From positions 248,001-312,000 of the forward strand of contig CAJXMW010000002.1 in assembly GCA_913056235.1 (NCBI GenBank): 64,000 nt of DNA, written 5' to 3'. The DNA is from an uncultured Fodinibius sp. (GTDB lineage Bacteria; Bacteroidota; Rhodothermia; Balneolales; Balneolaceae). The notes beneath the pieces were generated by a model. The model did no database searches. It was given only the letters and a program-made list of their open reading frames with translations, and was not told the origin of the DNA. Positions 55,094 to 62,894 of this stretch are shown here, in pieces (the stretch's first letter is position 1; each line of letters starts with the position of its first letter). The translations under genes and the position numbers were made by a program.

Positions 55094-55454
55094 AGACAGA
55101 AAGCATTTCGAAATTAGCTTTACCCAAAAATAAAAGATCAGCGCTCGAATACCAGTTGCGGTAGCGATTAAGCTCTAAAATATAATGAGTAATTCTTACC
55201 CGCTGCCGGTGGGCTGTGTAACAAATGTTTATCCGCGTGGGTAATTAAGTACCATTGCTATCCTGCGGTGGTTTTTCTTCTGCTGTATTGATTACTCAAA
55301 TGCTAGAAAAAGAAGAAAGTATACTTCCATTTATGTATTCCACAGAAAGGTAGATAAGTCTAGCAAAAACAGGACCATGGTTGCCGTATAAGTTATCCCG
55401 TAAAAGCTTGAGAGATAGAGAGATAAGATTTTTCTAATAGATGGAAATCAGGGA

Positions 55455-55471
55455 TTGGCACAACCTTTGGA
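55455..55471 (+). promoter_or_regulatory. Candidate sigma-54 promoter before the pilin-like gene
   Basis: TTGGCAC followed after five bases by TTGG. The GG at 55457-55458 and the pair at 55469-55470 keep the exact 10-base interval of -24/-12 promoters, but the -12 element reads TTGG instead of TTGC. It is about 190 bases before the pilin-like ATG. The remainder of 55094-55661 holds only a ten-base direct repeat (55560-55569 and 55595-55604) and no gene that I can support. Confidence 0.35.
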
Positions 55472-55661
55472 TCATAGTACAGCGAGGCCAAAGGTTTCAG
55501 CCGAATCTCTTCCAACCCAAATAGGGTAAAAGAGGGCAAGCTTTTTAATAAAAAGAGAAGTTGGCAAAAAACGGTAGCCTCGTTAATACCGGACGTTGGC
55601 AAAATTAATACCTTCGAACGGGCTATTTAATCAATAAAGTAAAAACAACTAGGTAAACATT

Positions 55662-56078
55662 ATGGGACAGCAACAACTCTTACTCGTAATTCTGGTAACC
55701 ATCATCGTGGGTGTAGCTACCGTTGTGGCTATTAATATTTTCGGCCAAAGCATGGCAAATGCCAATATCGATGCTACCCGTCAGGATGTATTAACACTGG
55801 CTGCGCAAATGCAAGGATACGCAATCAAACCTACATTGCTGGGTGGAGGAAACGGAACCTTTACTGGTGTAGATGCTGATAAGCTAGGTTTTGGATATGA
55901 CAAAGCTAATAGTACTAGCAAAATTGACTTTGTAAATGGCAATGCCCGTTTCGTAATTAATGCTAGTGGTGGCACTATTACAGCTTATCCGAATCAAATA
56001 GATGATTGGACTACAAATAACATGGTAGCTACAGTTACTAAGAACAGTATCTCATTTAGTACAACACCTGTTAAATAA
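55662..56078 (+). CDS. Pilin-like filament protein (major-subunit candidate)
   Basis: 138 residues. Hydrophobic N-terminal helix MGQQQLLLVILVTIIVG, then VATVVAINIFGQ, followed by a polar globular part. The layout resembles a type IV pilin, but the leader would be only MG, with no Phe+1 and Leu rather than Glu at position 5 of the mature end. The C-terminal part (about 60-138) is small, Gly/Thr/Asn-rich and beta-like. It heads the pilus operon, alone with its own upstream gap and a hairpin downstream, as expected for an abundant subunit. Similar MGQQQLLL proteins occur, as I recall, in related phyla as hypothetical proteins. Could instead be a minor pilin. Confidence 0.7.
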   Translation: MGQQQLLLVILVTIIVGVATVVAINIFGQSMANANIDATRQDVLTLAAQMQGYAIKPTLLGGGNGTFTGVDADKLGFGYDKANSTSKIDFVNGNARFVINASGGTITAYPNQIDDWTTNNMVATVTKNSISFSTTPVK

Positions 56079-56122
56079 AGAGAGCGCTAGCTTAAGTTAT
56101 TTTAATAAAATAGCTGAGAGAG

Positions 56123-56166
56123 GATTCGTGAAGGGAGGGGCACTTTTGCCTCTCCCGGACCGAATC
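56123..56166 (+). other. Intercistronic hairpin between pilin-like and PilC-like genes
   Basis: An inner 10-bp stem (56133-56142 with 56147-56156, one G-T pair) and an outer 6-bp stem GATTCG/CGAATC (56123-56128 with 56161-56166) form one structure with an internal loop. No T-run follows. Such hairpins often protect an abundant upstream transcript or lower downstream expression. The rest of 56079-56242 shows nothing. Confidence 0.6.
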
Positions 56167-56242
56167 AAAGTATAGAGAGTAAACGGGGAACGGGTATTTA
56201 AAATTAGCGAATCGGGTAACAACAATTTAATCCTCTACTATT

Positions 56243-57586
56243 ATGCCACGCTTTAGATTTACAGGACGGACACAGGGTAACAAGATGGTTCAGGCAGAAT
56301 TTGAGACTGCCAGCAAGAAAGAAGCCAAACAAAAAATTAATCAGCTTGCAGAACTAAGGAATATTGAGATTTCCGCCCTCGAACAGAAAGCGCTCTACTC
56401 ATATAAAGTTCAGGGCAATGGCAACTCCTCAAAAATGATTCAGGGAGAGCAAGAGGCTTACAGTAAAGAAGAATTGACCAATGCCCTGAACAAACTGGGT
56501 TACCAGGTCGTAAGCATCAAGAAGAATTTTTTTAATTTCAGAGGTACCGTATCATCAGGAGAGGTTGTCACCTTTATTCGCCTTTCTGCCGATCTGCTTC
56601 GCCAAGGGCTGCCATACAATGAGATACTGACTCTGCTCTATGAAGACACGGCCAACAAGCGTCTTAAAAACGTTATTCGAGAGATTCAAAAAGATTTGCA
56701 AGATGGGAAAGAGGGATATGAAGTATATGGCAAGCATACCGATGTCTTTGGCAAGTTTGCCGCTCATATGCTGGGTATTGCATCCACAAGCGGTAACATG
56801 GCCGAAGTTTTTGAGAGTACTGCTAAATTCATGGAACGAGACGCTTTGTTTAAAAAGAACCTGCGCCGTTCACTGTTGATGCCGAGCATTGCCCTAGCTG
56901 CAATACTTGGAGTAGTCCTGTTTTACGTGGGCTACATCTTTCCGTTGATGGCGGAGATGTTCCTGGAGTATAACATCCAGCTGCCGCCGATGACGGCCGC
57001 CACACTGGAGGCCAGCTATTTTATGCAGGATCACTGGATTGCAATTACACTAACGTTTATCACGCCTATCGCTTTGTTCTGGTATTACGTGAATACGCCA
57101 AAAGGCAAATATGTGCTGGACAAATATATCATCAAGATACCAGTGATGGGGGATCTGTTGCACAAGATGAGTATAGAAATTTTTGCACGCGTGTTTTATA
57201 CGCTCTACAGCGATTCCGGACAAAATATTGAAGTGATCAAAACGGCTGCCGAAGCCTGCCGAAACGTGTATATGGAACGGCAGATTAAAGATATCGCCAT
57301 CAAGAAGATGCTGCGTGATGGTACCGGTTTGGTTGAAGCTTTGACCGCTACCGGAATCTTTACAAGAACAGCCCTGAGCCGGTTTAAACTGGGTGCTGAG
57401 TCGGGATCTGTACGCGACAACGCCAAGCAGCTGGCCGATTATTACCAGGTGCAGACCGAATACAAACTGCAGACTACTGTTGAACTGATAAATGTGGGGG
57501 TTAACATCATTATAGCCATTGTGCTGGCTGCCATCACTATCGTTTCATCCGAAGCGGCTATCATTCAACCAACGATTGAAATCTAA
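56243..57586 (+). CDS. GspF/PilC-type inner-membrane platform protein
   Basis: 447 residues. Platform of the type IV filament machine, contacting the assembly ATPase. Two GspF domains with three membrane helices (near 210-235, 270-290, 415-440). Motifs include FIRLSADLLRQGLPYNEIL and GIASTSGNMAEVFES in the first and FARVFYTLYSDSGQNIEV and RFKLGAESGSVRDNAKQL in the second. Oddity: the soluble N-terminus is duplicated. FRFTGRTQGNKMVQAEFETAS (about 4-46) and YSYKVQGNGNSSKMIQGEQEA (about 52-95) each look like the usual YxYxGxxxGKxxxG opening. Gap of 31 bases to the ATPase gene. Confidence 0.93.
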   Translation: MPRFRFTGRTQGNKMVQAEFETASKKEAKQKINQLAELRNIEISALEQKALYSYKVQGNGNSSKMIQGEQEAYSKEELTNALNKLGYQVVSIKKNFFNFRGTVSSGEVVTFIRLSADLLRQGLPYNEILTLLYEDTANKRLKNVIREIQKDLQDGKEGYEVYGKHTDVFGKFAAHMLGIASTSGNMAEVFESTAKFMERDALFKKNLRRSLLMPSIALAAILGVVLFYVGYIFPLMAEMFLEYNIQLPPMTAATLEASYFMQDHWIAITLTFITPIALFWYYVNTPKGKYVLDKYIIKIPVMGDLLHKMSIEIFARVFYTLYSDSGQNIEVIKTAAEACRNVYMERQIKDIAIKKMLRDGTGLVEALTATGIFTRTALSRFKLGAESGSVRDNAKQLADYYQVQTEYKLQTTVELINVGVNIIIAIVLAAITIVSSEAAIIQPTIEI

Positions 57587-57617
57587 CTTTATACATAACC
57601 TGTAATTAACAACCACC

Positions 57618-59402
57618 ATGGGCAAAGTAAAAACACATCGGCATATTGGTGAGATTCTCCATCGCAACGGAGTAATTACCAAAGTACAGCTTGACAGAGC
57701 GTTTGAGCTCCAGGCTACCGATCCGGATATGTCTGCACGTAAGTTTGCCCAGATCCTGCATGAGCAGCTGCACGTAGATCGTGACCTGTTGATGAAAGCC
57801 ATTGCCGATATTTTTGTCATCAAAGAGTTTAAGATGGAGGCCGGTGGGCTGGATGAACAGAAGTTAAGAGAGATTAAAGAGGTCAACAGAAGCATTCCTG
57901 AAAAAATGTTGAATGCTTTTATTGAGCTCGATGCACTGCCCATTTCGCAGCAGAATCAGAAGGTAGTGATCTTGACATCCGATCCTATGAACCCTCGCAT
58001 TACCGATCTGGCCAATGAGCTTTCAGCCAATCATGTTGAGTTGGTGTATTGTAGACACGATTCGCTGTTGTCGATAATCGAGCATGTGCTGTACAAAAAG
58101 AACAATATTCTAGAGCAGATTAATGAAATTGAATTTGAAGATCCCGATCTGCCGGGCACCAAAGAAGATGAGATTAAAGAAGAGGAGCTGGATGCTGAGA
58201 TCAACCAGAGCATGCTTAACAAGCTTATCGAAGGCATGTTGGTTGAGGCGGTACGCCGGGGCGCCAGTGATGCTCATATTATCCCGATGGGTAGAGCCAT
58301 GACGGACATCCGGTTTCGCATCGACGGCAAGCTGCAACTCTGGCATAAACAGGAAAAAGTGAAGCCCGAGGCACTCATCGCCGTTGTAAAAGACAAAACA
58401 CGAAATGTAGATCGTTTTGAGCGCGACAGTTCCCAGGATGGATTTATCCAGCGGAGTATCGACAATGTAAATATTCGATTTCGAGTTTCCATCATGCCAA
58501 TTGTGGGTACCGAGTTTAATCGAAAATTCGAGTCGGTAGTGATTCGGGTCCTTGATGACCGTAAAGTAATCACCGACCTGAATAAGCTGGGCCTGCAGAC
58601 GACGGCACTGGACCTGTTCCGCAAGGCTATCAACAAGCCCTCGGGTATTGTGATTATTACCGGCCCTACGGGGAGCGGTAAGTCCACGAGTTTGATTGCG
58701 GCGCTGCACCACGTGATGGATCCGTCGAAAAACGTGCTAACAGTCGAAGATCCGACCGAATATATCATATACGGAGCGCGACAGCTCAAGATCAACAGCC
58801 ACATGTCGTTTGATCAGTCGATGCGGGGTATCCTGCGTCACGACCCTGACATCGTACTGGTGGGAGAGATTCGGGATCTGGCGACCGCCGAAATTGCCAT
58901 TAAGCTGGCCAATACTGGTCACCTGACGTTTTCGACGCTGCATACTAATGATGCGCCCAGTGCGATTTCAAGGTTGTATAAGATGGGGGTTGAGCCTTTC
59001 CTGATTGCCAATGCGGTAAACCTGATTATGGCACAACGACTGGTGCGCAAGCTGTGCGATCACTGCAAGACAGAGGATCATGATTTACATGCACAGGTAG
59101 CGCGCGGAATTGGTTTTACAGATAAAGAAATTGCTGAAACAACATTTTATAAAGCGCACGAACTGGGCTGTGAGCACTGTAATCATGGCTACAAGGGCCG
59201 TACGGCTATCATTGAAGCACTTTACTTCACCAAGGAGATTCGGCACCTCATTTTGGATGCCGGCGCTAACGTGGATGACGAGGTGATTCGAGAGTACGCT
59301 ATCAAAAACGGCATGATGACCCTGCGGGCATCGGGCCGAGAACGAGTTAAAGAGGGGATAACTTCCATTGAAGAAGTCCTTTCAATGACAGTTGATGATT
59401 AA
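57618..59402 (+). CDS. GspE/PilB-type assembly ATPase
   Basis: 594 residues. Hexameric ATPase that drives filament extension. An N-terminal T2SSE_N-like domain (about 5-150) is followed by the N2 domain and C-terminal RecA domain with Walker A GPTGSGKST (349-357), Asp box TVEDPTEYI, Walker B IVLVGEIRD, and the His-box FSTLHTND. The zinc tetracysteine is present: LCDHC (near 479) and CEHCNHGYKGR (near 518), as in PilB and GspE. Placed directly after the platform gene with 31 bases between. Cytosolic, membrane-associated. Confidence 0.95.
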   Translation: MGKVKTHRHIGEILHRNGVITKVQLDRAFELQATDPDMSARKFAQILHEQLHVDRDLLMKAIADIFVIKEFKMEAGGLDEQKLREIKEVNRSIPEKMLNAFIELDALPISQQNQKVVILTSDPMNPRITDLANELSANHVELVYCRHDSLLSIIEHVLYKKNNILEQINEIEFEDPDLPGTKEDEIKEEELDAEINQSMLNKLIEGMLVEAVRRGASDAHIIPMGRAMTDIRFRIDGKLQLWHKQEKVKPEALIAVVKDKTRNVDRFERDSSQDGFIQRSIDNVNIRFRVSIMPIVGTEFNRKFESVVIRVLDDRKVITDLNKLGLQTTALDLFRKAINKPSGIVIITGPTGSGKSTSLIAALHHVMDPSKNVLTVEDPTEYIIYGARQLKINSHMSFDQSMRGILRHDPDIVLVGEIRDLATAEIAIKLANTGHLTFSTLHTNDAPSAISRLYKMGVEPFLIANAVNLIMAQRLVRKLCDHCKTEDHDLHAQVARGIGFTDKEIAETTFYKAHELGCEHCNHGYKGRTAIIEALYFTKEIRHLILDAGANVDDEVIREYAIKNGMMTLRASGRERVKEGITSIEEVLSMTVDD

Positions 59403-59441
59403 ACACAAGAGTTTATTAGAAAACACTGAGGACACAAAATT

Positions 59442-59918
59442 ATGGTTGATTCATCCGAATATATTCTCCTGGTAGCTTCCATGTTCATCTTTGCGATGCT
59501 ACAGTTGGGACTTACGAGTGTGCTGTTAAACAACACCAAAACGATGGTCAAATCGGAACTGGATTATACCGCAGTGGCTCTTGCACAGAACATCGCCGAT
59601 GAGTCCCGCAGCAAGGCTTTTGATGAAGCTGCTGTGGGATCACTGAAGTCTCTCAAAGACAGCGATTTTTCGAGCTTAGGTCCTGATGCCGGAGAAGTGT
59701 ACCCATACTTTGATGATTTTGATGACTACCACAACTATACGCGTACCGATACAACGCAAACCGGTATTTTTAAGACCAGCTGTAGAGTTGACTATATGCA
59801 AGAGAATGATTTGAAACAAGTATCGGTTCTGAAAACATCTTTTAAACGTCTGTTTGTGCAAGTGGTTTCGGAGACGAAAGACACCGTAGCAGTGACATAC
59901 ATAAAATCATACTATTAA
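59442..59918 (+). CDS. Small membrane-anchored pilin-like protein 1
   Basis: 158 residues. One N-terminal hydrophobic helix (YILLVASMFIFAMLQLGLTSVLL) after a short polar start MVDSSE. The remainder is polar, with one Cys (TSCRVDYM). No prepilin cleavage motif (G/A before F with E5) is visible. Probable minor pilin or pseudopilin because of its place in the operon; family not recognised. The ribosome site GAGGAC lies about 11 bases before the ATG. Confidence 0.75.
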   Translation: MVDSSEYILLVASMFIFAMLQLGLTSVLLNNTKTMVKSELDYTAVALAQNIADESRSKAFDEAAVGSLKSLKDSDFSSLGPDAGEVYPYFDDFDDYHNYTRTDTTQTGIFKTSCRVDYMQENDLKQVSVLKTSFKRLFVQVVSETKDTVAVTYIKSYY

Positions 59919-59929
59919 CGGATAATAAG

Positions 59930-60469
59930 ATGAATTTTTCACTGATCTCAAGTTTTGTTATTGGTTCTATTCTGGTGCTGTCGCTGGTACATGTAAACAT
60001 GAATCTGTTCAAAAGTTCAATGGAATCAATGAGCGACCATGTATCCAAGGTAAATATCGATGCGGTGGCCAATGTTATCACTCATGATTTCGTGAAAATA
60101 GGATACGGAGTTGCTGGCAATAGTTTACAAGAAGCTACGGCAACGAAACTTGTTTATCAGAGCGACCTGGATGATGACGGCGTCGTAGAAGAAGTTAAAT
60201 GGGAGTTTGACAAGGCGCAGATGGTAAATGAGACCACTAATCCCAATGATTATTTGTTGACCAGGACGATAAACGGTGTTAGCACACCAATCAAACTGGG
60301 CGTAGTAAACTTTAGCTTGTCATACTATGATAAGCTAAATAACCCTACCAGCATCCTCAGTGAGGTACGGAAGGTTAACATAGAAATTTTATGCGAAAGC
60401 TTGGATCCTATTGGAGATAAATACATGAAAGCTGCTTGGGAAAAGAGTTTTATGCCGTTGAGTATATAA
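59930..60469 (+). CDS. Small membrane-anchored pilin-like protein 2
   Basis: 179 residues. N-terminal helix MNFSLISSFVIGSILVLSLV, then MNLFKSSMESMSDHVSKVN and a beta-rich part with YQSDLDDDGVVEEVKWEF (a possible calcium-binding DxDxDG-like loop) and VRKVNIEILCESLDP. No classical prepilin leader. Resembles minor pilins of the GspJ/PilW sort in having a small N-terminal helix followed by a beta domain with a V-E-V-x-W strand, but this is only a resemblance. Eleven bases after the preceding gene. Confidence 0.7.
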   Translation: MNFSLISSFVIGSILVLSLVHVNMNLFKSSMESMSDHVSKVNIDAVANVITHDFVKIGYGVAGNSLQEATATKLVYQSDLDDDGVVEEVKWEFDKAQMVNETTNPNDYLLTRTINGVSTPIKLGVVNFSLSYYDKLNNPTSILSEVRKVNIEILCESLDPIGDKYMKAAWEKSFMPLSI

Positions 60470-60485
60470 TCTTTAGGAGAATAAC

Positions 60486-61562
60486 ATGGGACGCCCATTA
60501 ATTTACATTTGTGCTGTAACAATTGTTGTGCTGGGGATTATTCAAATCAAGCTCAATGACCGTCACATTTCACTGGCCAAACGAACGGCTTCATATGCAA
60601 ATGTTGCAGAGATTAGAAACCTAGCACATTCAGGAGTGGAGTTGACGCTCCACAAGCTGCGTGAGGATATAACCTGGAGAAATGGCAATCAGGCTTATAT
60701 TGTACCCCTTGATTACGGAATAGCTTCAATAGTAATCGAAGATAAAAGCGTGAATCCAGCACTTGGTGATGATCAGCTGCGCTTGATTTCAGAAGTTGTT
60801 ATGGATGGCATAACAACAGTACTCAATTACAAAGTGGAAATTGCTTATCCTCAGTTGCCGAATATACCAGGGGCTCTTGCATTCACGAATCCCGACTTTT
60901 TAACGGATCTTGGAGGTTCGTTTTATATCAATGGGTTGGATGAAAGTGGAGAAGATTCAGTTGGGCTGCCAGGAATTTCTGTTATTGATCAGGCAAGTAA
61001 GAACAAAATCATTGCTAAAGATCCTACCTTCAAGTTTTTAGACCAGATAGATGGAAATACAGGTTCTGGTAAGGAGCCCAGTATCGGGATAAACCCGACG
61101 ATGGATTTTGCGCCACTCGCAGAGATGATTGATATGTTGTCGCCCAATGCTACCAAGTTAAACGGCGGACCTTACACCGAGGATCTTGGTAGCCCAGGAA
61201 ATCCGGGAGTCTTTCTAATCGATAATTATGCTAAAATTGCGGGTAAAACAAATGGGTATGGGATAATGATAATCCGCGAAAATGCTGATTTGGATGTAGA
61301 AACGACCTTAAATGCTGCGGGAACATTTAATTTTTACGGGCTAATTATATTTGAAAATTCATGGGGTTTAGATGGGCAAGGTAATGTGACATTGCATGGA
61401 ACAGTAGTAGTGGGGTCACCTAATGAGTTTACAAAAACCACCACTATTGATCTAACAGGAAACTTGTCAATCCTGTACAATAGCATGGCTCTGGACTATG
61501 CTCGCAAGGCAGCAACCAGAGGTATGCCATCGTCTTTTAAAATCATAGACGTCTTCGAATAA
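60486..61562 (+). CDS. PilX/GspK-like minor pilin with beta-helical tail
   Basis: 358 residues. N-terminus MGRPLIYICAVTIVVLGI is one hydrophobic helix after two residues, then a helical ISLAKRTASYANVAEIRNLA and SGVELTLHKLRED, as in PilX-type minor pilins. The C-terminal half has repeated short strands ending TFNFYGLIIFENSWG and GNVTLHGTVVVGS, the pattern of the polymorphic beta-helix in PilX-like proteins. A ribosome site (TTTAGGAGAATAAC) precedes it. Start shares the MG-plus-hydrophobic pattern of the pilin-like gene at 55662. Confidence 0.75.
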   Translation: MGRPLIYICAVTIVVLGIIQIKLNDRHISLAKRTASYANVAEIRNLAHSGVELTLHKLREDITWRNGNQAYIVPLDYGIASIVIEDKSVNPALGDDQLRLISEVVMDGITTVLNYKVEIAYPQLPNIPGALAFTNPDFLTDLGGSFYINGLDESGEDSVGLPGISVIDQASKNKIIAKDPTFKFLDQIDGNTGSGKEPSIGINPTMDFAPLAEMIDMLSPNATKLNGGPYTEDLGSPGNPGVFLIDNYAKIAGKTNGYGIMIIRENADLDVETTLNAAGTFNFYGLIIFENSWGLDGQGNVTLHGTVVVGSPNEFTKTTTIDLTGNLSILYNSMALDYARKAATRGMPSSFKIIDVFE

Positions 61563-61612
61563 CAGAGAGAGAAAATCGGGTAAAATAAAACGAATAAAGG
61601 GGTACGTATATC

Positions 61613-62890
61613 ATGGAAAAACAACAAATAGATCAAATCCTACAACAAATATCGACGGTAGTTCAGCCGCTGGTAAAGCAGTTGCCGGCTAGCTTGACCG
61701 GAGTAACGATGCAGCAGGAGATGGCGGGGCTAATTGACAAGCAGTCAGAAATGTGGCGTATGAGCCTGCGCAAACAACTGGAATATTTCCTAAACCTGAT
61801 GGAAGAGGCTGAAGCCTCCGACATCGACCTGGGAGGTCCCGGATGTATGGGAAACATTTGGTATCGTATCCACGGCGATAAAAATCCAGTGGATACAGAG
61901 CACAAGTTCAACCAGTGTGAGACTGATATTCTGCTGTTGAATTTATTGATGCCTCAACAACGGGCTAAGCTGTTTGAGAATCGGAATATCGATTTCTCGT
62001 ATACCATAACCAAAGAGCAGGCGCCGGATCAGCGTTTCCGCGCCAACATTTACTATGATATGGAACACCTAGCGCTGAATATGCGGCGTATTGACAACGT
62101 CATTCGTCCCTTTAAAGAACTCGAGCTTCATCCCGAAGTAGCTAAAGCAGTAAGCCTGAAATATTTTCAATATGGGCTGACTCTGGTGACTGGTATTACG
62201 GGCTCGGGTAAGTCTAGTACGTTGGATACCATCATTGATGCTAATAACCGCAGCATGGAAGCCCATGTAGTGATTATAGCATCGCCGGTGGAACTGGTGC
62301 ACGAGCCTAATCGATGTATCATCCGACACCGTGAAGTAGGTCGCGATGTGGCTTCGTTTAAAGAGGGAGCTGTTCAGGCGCTGCGACAGGACCCGGATAT
62401 CATTATGATTGGAGAGCTCCGGGATCCCGAAACGATACAGACCGCCCTTGAAATTACTGATTCAGGGCACAAGACCTTCGGTACACTACATACCTCTTCA
62501 GCTATGGAAAGTATAGAGCGAATATTGGGCGAAGTACCGTATGAGGAGCAAGTACGCATCCGCCTTCGGCTGGCCGATGTATTGACGTGTGTAATCAGCC
62601 AAAAGCTGGTGCCAAGTCTGGATGGCAAACGGGTATTGGCCAAAGAAGTGCTGTTGGTAACACCACCAGTAAAGGCAGCTATTCGAAATAACAACATCGG
62701 CGAAATTTACCAGATGCTTATGGAGGGGGGCAAAATGGGGATGCATACCATGGAACAGGATCTTAAACGCCTGTATGAGCTAGGTAAAATCTCGGAAGAT
62801 ACCGCCATGAACTATGCTAATAACAAAAAGCGGATGCAGAAACTGCTTAATCCGTCTACAGTTGACAAACTAAATACAATGGTAGGGTAA
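61613..62890 (+). CDS. PilT-like ATPase
   Basis: 425 residues. Second GspE-superfamily ATPase in the cluster. The N-terminus (about 1-75) is helical and not obviously like PilT; then ASDIDLGGPGCMGNIWYRI resembles the ASDIH-type opening. Walker A GITGSGKSS (194-202), Walker B IIMIGELRD, His box FGTLHTSSA, and the C-terminal AIRNNNIGEIYQMLMEGG with MGMHTMEQDLKRLY match the retraction ATPase PilT. It has no zinc tetracysteine. PilT homologues power retraction; a secretion role is possible. Ribosome site AAAGGGG upstream. Four bases before the PilM-like gene. Confidence 0.88.
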   Translation: MEKQQIDQILQQISTVVQPLVKQLPASLTGVTMQQEMAGLIDKQSEMWRMSLRKQLEYFLNLMEEAEASDIDLGGPGCMGNIWYRIHGDKNPVDTEHKFNQCETDILLLNLLMPQQRAKLFENRNIDFSYTITKEQAPDQRFRANIYYDMEHLALNMRRIDNVIRPFKELELHPEVAKAVSLKYFQYGLTLVTGITGSGKSSTLDTIIDANNRSMEAHVVIIASPVELVHEPNRCIIRHREVGRDVASFKEGAVQALRQDPDIIMIGELRDPETIQTALEITDSGHKTFGTLHTSSAMESIERILGEVPYEEQVRIRLRLADVLTCVISQKLVPSLDGKRVLAKEVLLVTPPVKAAIRNNNIGEIYQMLMEGGKMGMHTMEQDLKRLYELGKISEDTAMNYANNKKRMQKLLNPSTVDKLNTMVG

Positions 62891-62894
62891 CGAT

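Noticed and set aside
55560-55604. Direct repeat GTTGGCAAAA, two copies 35 bases apart
   Set aside because: Only two short copies, so not a CRISPR array; perhaps chance in an AT-rich gap.
55540-55661. Cyclic-di-GMP riboswitch before the pilin-like gene
   Set aside because: The gap has a small CGGTA/TACCG hairpin but none of the conserved GEMM bases.
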